From Alphaproteobacteria bacterium (GTDB taxonomy: Bacteria; Pseudomonadota; Alphaproteobacteria; Rhodobacterales; Rhodobacteraceae): 64,000 nt of DNA. Below the pieces are notes generated by a model, which searched no databases, had not been told where the DNA came from, and saw only the letters and a list, made by a program, of their open reading frames with translations. Location of the stretch: positions 62,001 through 126,000 of the forward strand of contig JAUIIJ010000007.1 in the NCBI GenBank assembly GCA_030431825.1, written 5' to 3'. Made by a program: the position numbers and the translations under genes. This document shows positions 42,069-50,641 of the stretch, one piece after another; within the stretch, counting starts at the first letter, position 1, and each line of letters opens with the position of its first letter.

Positions 42069-43535
42069 ATGGCTGACACTTCGCTAGGGACCGCAGAGCA
42101 ACTGCGCGACCCGAACTATACACCCGCCATCCACAAGGCGATCCCGCTGGGGATTCAGCACGTATTGGCGATGTTCGTGTCCAACGTGACCCCGGCGATC
42201 ATCGTGGCCGGCGCGGCAGGATTCGGCTTTGGATCGAACTCGCCGGATTTCCCCGAACTGCTCTACCTGATCCAAATGTCCATGTTGTTTGCCGGCATCG
42301 CGACATTGCTGCAGACCATCACCATCGGACCGGTCGGGGCGGCGCTGCCGATTGTTCAGGGCACGTCGTTCGCCTTTATCCCGATCATGATCCCGCTGGT
42401 TGCCGGCAAGGGGGTCGACGGGTTGGCCGCACTGTTTGGCGGCATCATCGTCGGTGGTATTTTCCATACTGTACTGGGCACCTTCATCGGCAAAATCCGG
42501 TTTGCGCTGCCCCCTCTGGTGACCGGGCTGGTGGTCACGATGATCGGTTTGGCTTTGGTCAAGGTGGGCATCGAATACGCCGCCGGGGGTGTTCCGGCCA
42601 AGGCGCGCAACCTGCCGGAATATGGCAGCCTGCTGAACTGGTCGGCGGCGTTCGTGGTGATCTTCGTCACGCTCGGGCTCAAGTTCTTTGCCCGTGGGAT
42701 GCTGGCGGTTTCTGCCGTCCTGATCGGTATCATCGTCGGCTATTTCTATGCGCTTCTGACCGGGATGCTGACCTTTGAAGCGATCGGCAGCAGCTGGAGC
42801 AATGCCGCCGCCTTTGCCCTGCCGCAGCCCCTGAAATACGGGTTCGAGTTCAGCGCGGCCGCGATCATCGGATTCTGCCTGATGGCCTTTGTCTCGGCGG
42901 TCGAAACCGTCGGCGACGTGTCTGGCATCACCAAGGGGGGCGCGGGGCGCGAGGCGACCGACAAGGAAATCACCGGCGCGACCTATGCCGACGGGCTTGG
43001 CTCGGCGCTGGCCGGTATCTTTGGCGGCTTTCCCAACACCTCGTTCAGCCAGAATGTCGGGCTGATCGCGATGACCGGGGTGATGAGCCGCCACGTCGTC
43101 ACCTTCGGTGCGCTGTTCCTGATCTTCTGTGGTCTCGTACCGAAGGTCGGCGCGCTGATCCGCACGGTTCCCATCGAGGTTCTGGGCGGCGGCGTGATCG
43201 TGATGTTCGGCATGGTGGTGGCGGCGGGTATCTCGATGCTGTCCGACGTGAACTGGAACCGACGCAACATGGTGATCTTTGCGGTTGCGATCTCCTTCGG
43301 TCTGGGGCTGCAGCTTGAGGTGATGAACGTCGCGCCGGGGTCGGCAAACGCGTTGCAGAATCTGCCCGACACCCTGCGCATCCTGGGTGCGTCTGGCATT
43401 CTGCCCGCCGCCCTGATCGCGATTGTCCTGAATCTCGTGCTGCCCGAGGAGCTTGCGGATGAGGCGACCGAAGAAGTTTCGGGCGGGCTGGCCGGGCATG
43501 GCCGGGGATCACTGGCAAAAGACGACCACGTCTGA
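42069..43535 (+). CDS. NCS2-family nucleobase:cation symporter (urate/xanthine permease)
   Basis: A 488-residue inner-membrane transporter with 13-14 hydrophobic segments. It has NCS2 marks: HVLAMFVSNVTPAIIVAG near 28-45, QGTSFAFIPIM, FVSAVETVGDVSGITKGG (substrate-site Glu and Asp) and NTSFSQNVGLIAMTGV near 325-340. Located with urate-degrading genes, it probably imports urate or xanthine. The ATG at 42069 follows GGAGAGAGAG. The C-terminal tail of about 30 residues is soluble. Confidence 0.9.
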   Translation: MADTSLGTAEQLRDPNYTPAIHKAIPLGIQHVLAMFVSNVTPAIIVAGAAGFGFGSNSPDFPELLYLIQMSMLFAGIATLLQTITIGPVGAALPIVQGTSFAFIPIMIPLVAGKGVDGLAALFGGIIVGGIFHTVLGTFIGKIRFALPPLVTGLVVTMIGLALVKVGIEYAAGGVPAKARNLPEYGSLLNWSAAFVVIFVTLGLKFFARGMLAVSAVLIGIIVGYFYALLTGMLTFEAIGSSWSNAAAFALPQPLKYGFEFSAAAIIGFCLMAFVSAVETVGDVSGITKGGAGREATDKEITGATYADGLGSALAGIFGGFPNTSFSQNVGLIAMTGVMSRHVVTFGALFLIFCGLVPKVGALIRTVPIEVLGGGVIVMFGMVVAAGISMLSDVNWNRRNMVIFAVAISFGLGLQLEVMNVAPGSANALQNLPDTLRILGASGILPAALIAIVLNLVLPEELADEATEEVSGGLAGHGRGSLAKDDHV

Positions 43536-43552
43536 GCAGTCGGGCCGGGGGG

Positions 43553-44548
43553 TTATATGGCCTCCCGGTTTGCCATCCGGGCCGCGATATCGAGCATACG
43601 CGCCGAGAATCCCCATTCGTTGTCATACCAGCCAAACACCCGGGCCTGACGCCGGTTGATGATCCGGGTTTCCGGCCCCGCGATGACAAGCGATTCAGGG
43701 CGGCCGCGCAGATCGGACGAAACCAGAGGCAAATCGGTCCAGCCGAGCACCGGCTGCGCTTCGACTTTCGTGCGCAACGCCTGTGCAAAACTGTCTGCAT
43801 CCATCACGTCCCGCATCGTCAGGACGAGATCGACCGCCGACACGCTGGCCGTCGGTACGCGGACCGCCGAGCCGCTGATCCGGCCCGCGAGGTTTGGCAG
43901 GACCTCGTCAATGAGATGGGTGGCGCTTGAGGTCGTGGGCACCATCGACAACGCACCCGCCCTGCTGCGCGCCATGTCGCCGCGCGGCGCGTCGACCATG
44001 GGCTGGCTGTTGGTGTAACAGTGGATTGTCGTCATGTGGGCGGTCTCGACCCCGCAGAGACCGTCAAGCAGCCCGAGCAGCGGGGCCAGCGCATTGGTCG
44101 TGCACGAGGCGTTCGAGACGATCCGCGCATCACCGAGCCTGTCCTCGTTCGCGCCCAGCACGACGGTCACTTCGGCGGCCGGCGACGGACCCGAAATCAG
44201 GACCGATCGCGCCCCGGCCTGCAGGCCACGGCGGGCCACATCGGTTTCCCGCGCGATGCCGGTGCATTCCAGAACCACGTCGACCCCCGACAAATCCAGT
44301 CGTGACAGATCGTCTTGCCGGGTGAGCGCGATGTGACGCCCGGCGACCGAGAGGGTTTCGCCCTGAACCGCGACCTCATGCGGCAGGGGGCCAAAGGTAC
44401 TGTCATACCGGAACAGGTAGCCGAGCATGTCGGCCGGAGCGATGTCGTTGATCAGGGCAACCTGCACGGCATCGGCGTTCGGCAGGTTCAGAACCTGCCG
44501 GAGAATAGTGCGGCCGATCCGGCCGAATCCATTGATCGCGATACGCAT
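43553..44548 (-). CDS. Second glyceraldehyde-3-phosphate dehydrogenase-family protein
   Basis: A 331-residue type I GAPDH-fold protein. It keeps NGFGRIGR (6-13), the active-site Cys C149 in SNASCTTNALAP, the base His H176 (TTIHCYT), PTTSSATHLIDEVLP and WYDNEWGFSARM. It is divergent from the gap product at 22985, for example SNASCTTNA in place of SNASCTTNC. It may be an isozyme with another direction, cofactor or substrate such as erythrose 4-phosphate. The ATG at 44548 is the family start. It lies inside the purine cluster, convergent with the permease gene (17-base gap), with no evident link to it. Confidence 0.85.
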   Translation of the reverse strand: MRIAINGFGRIGRTILRQVLNLPNADAVQVALINDIAPADMLGYLFRYDSTFGPLPHEVAVQGETLSVAGRHIALTRQDDLSRLDLSGVDVVLECTGIARETDVARRGLQAGARSVLISGPSPAAEVTVVLGANEDRLGDARIVSNASCTTNALAPLLGLLDGLCGVETAHMTTIHCYTNSQPMVDAPRGDMARSRAGALSMVPTTSSATHLIDEVLPNLAGRISGSAVRVPTASVSAVDLVLTMRDVMDADSFAQALRTKVEAQPVLGWTDLPLVSSDLRGRPESLVIAGPETRIINRRQARVFGWYDNEWGFSARMLDIAARMANREAI

Positions 44549-44608
44549 GGACGAGATATTGCAGGGTTGTACGCCAAGCTCAACCACGCTCGGAGAGCCG
44601 ATGCGGGC

Positions 44609-44941
44609 CTAGCCGGGGCAGGCCATGTCGGCATGGTACTGCGCTGTCGTATCCTGCCAGATGCGACCGGGGACGACCTTGCACCCCGTCGCGGTTTCCA
44701 GGGCCTTGACCGCTTGCGGGGTACGCAGGGCAGCGGGACGGCCGAAAGGGTCGAGATTGTTGTTGTCGCGGGATGCGACAAAGGCGTTCGGCCGCTCGGG
44801 CACGCTGGACACCGTCCAGATGCGTCCCAGCACCTCGACCTGCCTGACGTCGGGTCGGGCCGGGACCGGGCCCTCCGCGCAGCCCGCCAAGAGGATCATC
44901 ATGCCCGGAAGCACAGGGAGCAATCTTGCACGTATCATCAT
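44609..44941 (-). CDS. Putative lipoprotein, function unknown
   Basis: A 110-residue protein with a lipoprotein signal ending LLAGC (Cys at about residue 21). The mature part is polar with a WTV segment and a cysteine pair (C84 and C108) likely to form a disulfide. It contains NAFVASRDNNNLDPFGRP and ATGCKVVPG, a pattern seen in small secreted proteins of this group with no assigned role. The start pair ATGATG at 44936-44941 follows CGGAGGCAG on the minus strand. It is on the same strand as the second GAPDH, 60 bases upstream of it. Confidence 0.7.
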   Translation of the reverse strand: MMIRARLLPVLPGMMILLAGCAEGPVPARPDVRQVEVLGRIWTVSSVPERPNAFVASRDNNNLDPFGRPAALRTPQAVKALETATGCKVVPGRIWQDTTAQYHADMACPG

Positions 44942-45030
44942 CTGCCTCCGGGTTGACGCGCGACACGCAGGGGTGGATGTGCTGCGCCTGCGGACAACCT
45001 TGGCGCAATCCGCCCGCTTGGGCAAGCGTG

Positions 45031-45864
45031 TCAGCGCTGCGACAGGCGCAGGGGCATGTGGCGGTTGACGTCCTTGTAGAGCAGGTAGCGAAACGGGCCG
45101 GGACCACCGGCGTAACAGGCCTGCGGACAGAACGCGCGCAGCCACATGTAATCGCCCGCCTCGACCTCGACCCAATCCTGGTTGAGCCGATAGACCGCCT
45201 TGCCCTCGAGCACGTAAAGCCCGTGTTCCATCACATGCGTTTCAAGGAAGGGGATAACGCCGCCGGGTTGAAAGGTGACGATGGTGACATGCATGTCGTG
45301 TCGCATGTCGGCCGGGTCCACGAACCGTGTCGTGGCCCAGCGTCCTTCGGTGCCCGGCATCGGCGTCGGCGCCACATCCGCGTCGCATGTCACGAACGGT
45401 TCGGGGGCATCAAGGCCGGATATGGGTTGATACGCCTTGCGGATCCAGTGAAACCTTGCCTCGCCGCCAGCATGGTTGTGCAGGGTCCATGTGCATCCGG
45501 CGGGCAGATAGGCAAAGCCGCCGGCATTCATCACATGCCGATCCCCGGCGATGGTCAGCGTGACCGCACCCTCGACAACGAAGATGACGCCCTCCGCTTC
45601 CGGATCGCTTTCGGGCGTATCGCTGCCGCCACCGGCGGACACCTCCATGATGTAGTGCGAAAACGTCTCGGCGAAGCCGGTCATCGGCCGGGCAATCACC
45701 CAGAGCCGCGTTGCCGTCCAATGGGGCAGAAAGCTCGTCGTGATGTCACGCATGGTGCCCTTCGGGATCACCGCGTAGGCATCGGTAAACATCGCGCGGT
45801 CAGTCAGGAGCTGTTCCTGCGGCGGGTGCCCGCCGGTCGGGGCGAAATATCTGGATTGGGGCAT
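45031..45864 (-). CDS. allE: (S)-ureidoglycine aminohydrolase (bicupin)
   Basis: A 277-residue double cupin that deaminates ureidoglycine to ureidoglycolate, feeding AllA. It has FSHYIMEVSAGGGSD, EGVIFVVEGAVTL and LPAGCTWTLHN (cupin 1), then FQPGGVIPFLETHVMEHGLYVLEGKA (metal-binding His/Glu of cupin 2, about 195-220) and a final YLLYKDVNRH. The ATG at 45864 follows CGAGGAACCGG and gives the family N-terminus (SRYFAPTGGHP). It is separated from the other ureide genes by the GAPDH and lipoprotein genes. Confidence 0.9.
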   Translation of the reverse strand: MPQSRYFAPTGGHPPQEQLLTDRAMFTDAYAVIPKGTMRDITTSFLPHWTATRLWVIARPMTGFAETFSHYIMEVSAGGGSDTPESDPEAEGVIFVVEGAVTLTIAGDRHVMNAGGFAYLPAGCTWTLHNHAGGEARFHWIRKAYQPISGLDAPEPFVTCDADVAPTPMPGTEGRWATTRFVDPADMRHDMHVTIVTFQPGGVIPFLETHVMEHGLYVLEGKAVYRLNQDWVEVEAGDYMWLRAFCPQACYAGGPGPFRYLLYKDVNRHMPLRLSQR

Positions 45865-46087
45865 CCGGTTCCTCGCTGAATGGATGCCGGTAGAATGCGG
45901 CAGTCGACAGATCAAACCAACCGGGTAAGGCCAAGTAGGATATATCGTCTTTTTTTGAAGATTGACCGCGCGGAACCTGTTTCGCCATAGACTCGGGGAC
46001 GTCTGCTTTGGCAAGGTTGCACGAGAGCCTGAAACATGCCGCAAACCGGAGGTCGGAGCATTGATCCGAACGATCACGAGACATGCA
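45865..46087. promoter_or_regulatory. Divergent spacer between ureidoglycine aminohydrolase and a secreted-protein pair
   Basis: This 223-base region contains GATATATC (45940-45947) followed by a T7 run near 45950-45956. The AT-rich segment may carry the minus-strand promoter. No strong ribosome-binding site precedes the ATG at 46088 (AGACATGCA), so the start of that gene is chosen by its signal peptide. Confidence 0.4.
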
Positions 46088-46432
46088 ATGAAACTGATGC
46101 TGGTGCTGGCCGTTGCGTTGGCCGCACCAACGGGCGCAACAGCGAAGCCGCTGAGCAAGTTGCTCGCGGATTCCGGGCTGAGCCCGCAGGATTTCGACAT
46201 GCTGCTGGCCAAGGAAAAAGAGCTCTACATACCGAAGGTGCGCAAGACCGGCACGACGCTGTCGTGGTCAAATCCCGCGACGGGCGCGCGCGGTGACGTC
46301 AAGCTGGCTTCGGTGCGCGGGAATTGCGTGGTCATTGCACATTCGATCTATCCCAGGGACGTGGTCGAGCCGATCCTCCTGGAGCCGAAGATGTGCAAAT
46401 CCGCGGACGGGCGCTGGCTGCTTGCGCCGTAG
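46088..46432 (+). CDS. Small secreted protein, possibly RT0821/Lpp0805-like surface protein
   Basis: A 114-residue protein with an N-terminal signal peptide (KLMLVLAVALAAPTGATAK, cleavage near residue 20). The mature part has TLSWSNPATGARGDVKL, then a Cys in GNCVVIAH and a second in MCKSADGRWLL. This spacing resembles the surface-antigen module in which a W-xN-x-x-T-G-x-x-G strand precedes a CRxx...C.xPDGxW end. The match is weak. The stop is 7 bases before the next gene's ATG, so the two secreted proteins are cotranscribed. Confidence 0.6.
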   Translation: MKLMLVLAVALAAPTGATAKPLSKLLADSGLSPQDFDMLLAKEKELYIPKVRKTGTTLSWSNPATGARGDVKLASVRGNCVVIAHSIYPRDVVEPILLEPKMCKSADGRWLLAP

Positions 46433-46439
46433 GGGTCGC

Positions 46440-47396
46440 ATGCTGCGTGCGCTCGCAGGTGTCATTGCGTTGGCCTTTGCGGTTCAGGCCGCGGCGCAGG
46501 CGCAGGAATGGCAGTTCCGGTCATTCGACGACGGGGCGTATTTCACCGGATTGATGTCGCCGGGCGCGGATCGCGACGTGATGTTCCTGTGTGGCGAACG
46601 CTCGCCCAAGGGTCTCACCGCGCAGCAGACCGGCAATATGGAGCCCGACATCACACCCCGTGACAGCCTTCGGATCTACATCGGGGAAGGTGTGCTGGGG
46701 AGCTATGACGGCGTTACGCAACGGCGGCAGGACGTGCTGTTGATCGTCGGGGCAACGGGGTATCGTCTGCCGGTTGTAAACAGGAATTCGCTCTATTCGT
46801 CGTGGGAGGCCGATCTTCCCGCGACGGATGCGGTTTTTGCCGCCATCGCGGCCGGGTCCGACTTTGAAATCCGAAGCGATACGGGCGCGCGGGTGCTGAC
46901 GTCGCGCGGGTTTCTTGCGGCACATACCGCATTGACCCGGCATTGCCAGTCGATGTTCACGGCAATTGGCAAACCCTGGACCTCGGTGCCCGCCGCCGCA
47001 GCCCCCGTGGTGTCCATGCGTGAAGTGGCCGAGGCATCGATACGGTCCGGTTGCGGCGGCCCGGCCACGCTGGGTCCGGAGGCCTTGCACAGCGGTGACA
47101 TTGACGGTGACGGTCTCGAGGATGTGGTGGTGTACTGGAACGGGATCACCTGTTCCGCCGGGTATCCACGCCCCTTCTGCGGTGCCTCGGCGTGTTCGGC
47201 CAAGTTCTTTGTCAGTTCGCTGCACGCGCGGGGCGTGCCGCCAAAGAACCTCCTGACGCAGGGGGTGCGAATGCAACCCCTCAGCAATGGCAATACCGGT
47301 GTCGCGACCACAGGCAGATTGTCGAGCTGCCAGAATCGCCCGAACTGCGAATTCATCTGGTACTGGAACGGCCGCGAGATCACGCTGCTGGAATAG
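46440..47396 (+). CDS. Secreted protein of unknown function with a DxDxDG calcium-type motif
   Basis: A 318-residue protein with a signal peptide (LRALAGVIALAFAVQAAAQAQ, cleavage near 22). Residues about 25-180 form an unrecognised beta-rich domain (WQFRSFDDGAYFTG). Near 221-232 is GDIDGDGLEDVVVYW, an EF-hand-like or FG-GAP calcium loop, followed by a region with several Cys (C241, C248, C252 and others). The ATG at 46440 directly follows the upstream stop (7-base gap, AGGGGTCGC as ribosome site). It may work with the small secreted protein upstream. No family assigned. Confidence 0.65.
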   Translation: MLRALAGVIALAFAVQAAAQAQEWQFRSFDDGAYFTGLMSPGADRDVMFLCGERSPKGLTAQQTGNMEPDITPRDSLRIYIGEGVLGSYDGVTQRRQDVLLIVGATGYRLPVVNRNSLYSSWEADLPATDAVFAAIAAGSDFEIRSDTGARVLTSRGFLAAHTALTRHCQSMFTAIGKPWTSVPAAAAPVVSMREVAEASIRSGCGGPATLGPEALHSGDIDGDGLEDVVVYWNGITCSAGYPRPFCGASACSAKFFVSSLHARGVPPKNLLTQGVRMQPLSNGNTGVATTGRLSSCQNRPNCEFIWYWNGREITLLE

Positions 47397-47439
47397 CGCG
47401 TCTCGCGGGCGATTCAAAAAAGGTCAGGGCCGGAACAGG

Positions 47440-48147
47440 TCAGGCCGGGGCACCTGCGGCCCGCGCCTGCACCTTGTGAAAGATGTGTGTGAAGGTTGCC
47501 GCGCCGAGGATCGGGATCAACAGGTTGATCAACGGGATCGACAACGGGATCGCCATCAGCGTACCGGCCACCCAGATCGTGGTACTATACCGGGCACGAA
47601 GCTGTTTGGCCCGCGTGCGACCAACCCTGCGCATGGCGGCGAGCATGAAATATTCGCGTCCAAGCAGGAACCCGTTCAGCGCCCAGAAGATGAACGGTGC
47701 CAGTGGTGGGAACATGACATAGAGCAACAGCGCAACGATATTGGCCCCGATCAGCACTCCGAGAAAATTAACCGTGTCGCGCAGCGCATCGCCAAAAGGC
47801 ACGCCGGGCACGTCGGGCAGGCCGGGATAATGCTTGTCCTCGACCGCCTGCGCGACTTCGTCAAGAAACATCGAGGTGATAGCCGAGGCGACCGGCACCA
47901 TCAGAAACACCGACAGAACCATCATCACTACCAGCGATGTCCAGCTTGCCAGGTCGCCGAGCCATGTCACCTCTCCAATAAGGGGAAGTGTGGCATCATC
48001 TCCCACCAGAACGCCGATCAGCCAGACGAAACCGGCGGTCGCCGCGATCAGCAGCAGGATGGTCAGCGCCAGCCCGAGCAGCAGGACGCGACGAAAGCGC
48101 GGGTCGCCAAGTTGACCGAGCGCCAGCGAAAACGATTGAAGGATCAT
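47440..48147 (-). CDS. EI24 domain-containing membrane protein (CysZ-like)
   Basis: A 235-residue inner-membrane protein with hydrophobic segments at about 20-45, 68-95, 135-160 and 195-215. FSLALGQLGDPRFRRVLLLGL at the N-terminus and FNGFLLGREYF-like NGFLLGREYFMLAAMRR are the EI24 marks. Relatives include the sulfate importer CysZ, but no sulfur genes adjoin this one. The ATG at 48147 overlaps the nitroreductase stop by four bases (ATGA), preferred to an in-frame codon 12 bases upstream. It ends 44 bases from the convergent secreted-protein gene. Confidence 0.82.
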   Translation of the reverse strand: MILQSFSLALGQLGDPRFRRVLLLGLALTILLLIAATAGFVWLIGVLVGDDATLPLIGEVTWLGDLASWTSLVVMMVLSVFLMVPVASAITSMFLDEVAQAVEDKHYPGLPDVPGVPFGDALRDTVNFLGVLIGANIVALLLYVMFPPLAPFIFWALNGFLLGREYFMLAAMRRVGRTRAKQLRARYSTTIWVAGTLMAIPLSIPLINLLIPILGAATFTHIFHKVQARAAGAPA

Positions 48148-48722
48148 GTGTCGCGCCATTCCGTGATGCTGTCGATATCGGGGCGGGGTCGCTCCGGAGG
48201 GGTCGAGCCTTCGGTCCCGATATGGATCAGGCCCGCGATGGATTCGTTTTGCGCGAGGCCGAACCCTTCTTCGCAGAAGGCGCGGTCATGGCTGACCCAT
48301 CCGCTCAGCCAGTTGGCGCCCCAACCCGAGGCGAGCGCCGCATTCAGCAGGGCAAGACAGACCGCGCCAGCCGAATAGGTCTGTTCGATCGGTGGAATCT
48401 TGTCGGACGGTTTCTGTATCTCGATCACCGCCACCGCGAGATGCCCCTGGTCGAACTGGTTCCGCGCCTTTTCGATGTCTTGCGGTGCCTTGCCAAGGGC
48501 AATGCCGCGGGCTTCGGCCAGGTCCGCCAGACGCGTCATGGCGGCGCCTTCGATGACGACAAAGCGCCACGGTTCCATCTTGCCGTGATCAGGGCTGCGC
48601 GCCGCTGCGGTCAGGATCGGGCGCAGTTGCGTGCGGGTGGGAACCGGCGGAACCAGGGTCTTGGCCGGTCGGGACCTGCGGGACAGCAGGAAATCGAGCG
48701 CGGCGGCGTTGGGATCGGGCAT
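48144..48722 (-). CDS. Nitroreductase family protein (YdjA-like)
   Basis: A 192-residue FMN-binding oxidoreductase. LDFLLSRRSRPAKTL carries the phosphate-binding Arg pair, AARSPDHGKMEPWRFVVIEG the FMN contact, and SAGAVCLALLNAALASGWGANWLSGW the dimer helix. The C-terminal GLIHIGTEGS contacts FMN. It reduces nitro compounds, quinones or similar electrophiles with NAD(P)H. The short length (about 190) matches YdjA-type proteins. It is translationally coupled to the EI24 gene and 77 bases after the HDAC-like gene's far end on the same strand. Confidence 0.87.
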   Translation of the reverse strand: MPDPNAAALDFLLSRRSRPAKTLVPPVPTRTQLRPILTAAARSPDHGKMEPWRFVVIEGAAMTRLADLAEARGIALGKAPQDIEKARNQFDQGHLAVAVIEIQKPSDKIPPIEQTYSAGAVCLALLNAALASGWGANWLSGWVSHDRAFCEEGFGLAQNESIAGLIHIGTEGSTPPERPRPDIDSITEWRDT

Positions 48723-48799
48723 GGCGGTACCTTGTCTTGAAATCTGCCTGACATTTCGGCGTTCAGGCCACGGGTTTCAACCCGAAAACCGAGCCTTGC

Positions 48800-49915
48800 C
48801 TAACCCCCCGGCACGCGCAGAACCTCTGCCGCATCGCGTACGACCTCGCGCAGGAAGGCGTCGAACCGGGGGGACGGCTGGCGAATGTCAAAGGTTTCGG
48901 CCATCGGATCGGGCGCGGTGACAGCGCTCCCTGAGAGCGCTTCGATCGTCGCGTGGCCGCAGAACGGCACGTACATTTCGGAATACCCGCCCTCGTGCAC
49001 GAGCACCAGTTTGCCATCGCAGAGATCGCGCGCGGCGTCTTTCATCCGCAGGGTCATCTGCCGGAAGGTATCGGCCGTGGCAAGCATGCGTGCCAGCGGG
49101 TCACAGGCCGACGCGTCAAAGCCGCAGGCGACGATGATCATGTCCGGCTCGAATGCGTCCAGGACCGGACGCACGATTTCATCCATCACCGCGAGATATG
49201 CGGTATGTCCCGCACCGGCCGGAAGCGGCACGTTCAGGTTGAAACCCTGGCCGGCGCCCCGTCCACGATCGCCGATCGCTCCGGTATCCAGTGGATAATT
49301 GCCCTCCTGGTGCACGGAGATCGTCAGCACGTCGTCGCGATCATAATAGATCGCTTCTGTGCCGTTGCCGTGATGAACATCCCAATCCAGCACCGCGACC
49401 TTGCCAAGCCCATGACGGGCTTTCGCGGCTTCGATGGCGATTGCGATATTTGCAAGCAGGCAGAAACCGTTCGGAAAATCAGGCAGGCAGTGATGCCCGG
49501 GCGGACGTGACAGCGCATAGGCGTTTTCCAAACCACCGGTCAGAACCGCGTCTACCGCCGCAATCGACAGGCCCGCCGACAACGCGGCAATCTCGAACCC
49601 GCCAGCGGCAAAGGGCGTGCGGCGCCCAAGCTCGCCACCGCCGGCATCGGACAGGCGCTTGAACTCGGTCAGATAGCTCTCCGGGTGGACCCGCAGCAGG
49701 TCATCCCATTCGGCGGCGGGCGCGCCCTGTGCCGCCAACTCGGAGGTCAGCCCGGTCACGTCCATCAGGTTCTTGAGACGCCGCTTGGTCTCGGGGTTCT
49801 CTGGCAATCCACCGGCGACCTGGGGCTGCACCAACCCGCCGACGGGCAGCGTAAAGACATAGTTGCCGCCAGCGTGCCAGAAACACCGTTCATCCCAGAA
49901 AAATCCCGTGGTCAT
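48800..49915 (-). CDS. Histone-deacetylase-family hydrolase (class II-like, acetylpolyamine/acetoin type)
   Basis: A 371-residue zinc hydrolase of the arginase-deacetylase fold that removes acetyl groups from amines such as acetylpolyamines. Visible are RPPGHHCLPDFPNGFC (active-site His pair), VLDWDVHHGNGTEAIYY (zinc-binding Asp and His), ISVHQEGNYP and ACGFDASACDPLARM (third metal ligand Asp), plus a LVHEGGYSEMYVPFCG end. The ATG at 49915 starts TGFFWDERCFWH, normal for this subgroup. The gene is divergent from the DUF167 gene. Confidence 0.88.
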   Translation of the reverse strand: MTTGFFWDERCFWHAGGNYVFTLPVGGLVQPQVAGGLPENPETKRRLKNLMDVTGLTSELAAQGAPAAEWDDLLRVHPESYLTEFKRLSDAGGGELGRRTPFAAGGFEIAALSAGLSIAAVDAVLTGGLENAYALSRPPGHHCLPDFPNGFCLLANIAIAIEAAKARHGLGKVAVLDWDVHHGNGTEAIYYDRDDVLTISVHQEGNYPLDTGAIGDRGRGAGQGFNLNVPLPAGAGHTAYLAVMDEIVRPVLDAFEPDMIIVACGFDASACDPLARMLATADTFRQMTLRMKDAARDLCDGKLVLVHEGGYSEMYVPFCGHATIEALSGSAVTAPDPMAETFDIRQPSPRFDAFLREVVRDAAEVLRVPGG

Positions 49916-49990
49916 GAGAATGGCTCCCCTTTTTTGCCGATTGCCGGAACGCTATGGTGCTGTGCACGCGGATTGGCGCAGACTGTACAC

Positions 49991-50284
49991 ATGGCACGAC
50001 CGAAATCCAGAGACCTTCCCGACCTGGCGGATCTGGCGCAGCCGGGGCGGCAGATCACCGTTCGCGTGACGCCCAAGGCGGCGGGCCTTCGCCTGACGCG
50101 CGCGGGCGAGGACCTGCGCGCTGCCGTTACCGCGCCGCCGGAAAACGGCAAGGCCAATGCCGCGGTACGCGCCCTGCTGGCCAAGGCGATGGGCGTTGCG
50201 CCCTCCGACCTCACACTGCTGCGCGGGCAAACGTCGAGGCTCAAGGTCTTCATCTACTCCGGTCCGGGCACTTCCCGCAGTTGA
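49991..50284 (+). CDS. DUF167 (YggU) family protein
   Basis: A 97-residue small protein. ITVRVTPKAAG, LRAAVTAPPENGKANAAVRALL and LTLLRGQTSRLKVF follow the DUF167 pattern of RVxPxA, APPxxGKANxA and GxxSRxK. Function is unknown; in other genomes it is a housekeeping neighbour of YggT. The ATG at 49991 lies in a short divergent gap. The last 31 bases overlap the end of the convergent small gene at 50254-50499. Confidence 0.85.
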   Translation: MARPKSRDLPDLADLAQPGRQITVRVTPKAAGLRLTRAGEDLRAAVTAPPENGKANAAVRALLAKAMGVAPSDLTLLRGQTSRLKVFIYSGPGTSRS

Positions 50285-50499
50285 TAGACGCCCTCGGGCA
50301 GATCGAGCGCCGCCGCCAGATCGCGCAATTGCTCGGGTGACAGGGTGATTTTCTGGACACGATCCGTGCGCGGATCCAGTTGTTCGAGCGTCACGCATTC
50401 CGCAAAACTGTTGATCGTGATGTCTTCCTGCAACGGGGCATCGCCCTCGTCGATGAGGGTGATCACCGTGGCGTCAAATTCATGCTCTATCGTAAACAT
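50254..50499 (-). CDS. Small conserved-looking acidic protein, function unknown
   Basis: An 81-residue protein starting MFTIEHEFDATVITLIDEGD. It is acidic, with beta strands then a helical segment (SPEQLRDLAAALDLPEG) and a short C-terminal tail. No family was recognised. The ATG at 50499 was chosen over an in-frame upstream codon because the leader of that longer frame is basic and unlike the rest. The 3' end overlaps DUF167 on the other strand. Coding is supported by clean amphipathic structure and normal length of the frame, not by homology. Confidence 0.6.
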   Translation of the reverse strand: MFTIEHEFDATVITLIDEGDAPLQEDITINSFAECVTLEQLDPRTDRVQKITLSPEQLRDLAAALDLPEGVYQLREVPGPE

Positions 50500-50641
50500 G
50501 CCTGCACCCTGACGCGGCAATCGGGACTTGGCAAGCACCCCGTGCCGGAAGCGTGAACATCCTCTACTGGCGGTGCCGCACCGCGGTGATTATGTTGGCA
50601 TTCGTATCGTTCCGGCCCATGCCAAAGGATTGACTCCGACC

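Noticed and set aside
49685..49990. An N-terminal extension of the DUF167 protein reaching into the HDAC-like gene
   Set aside because: The extra residues are antisense to the deacetylase and lack resemblance; the family start at 49991 gives the normal length.
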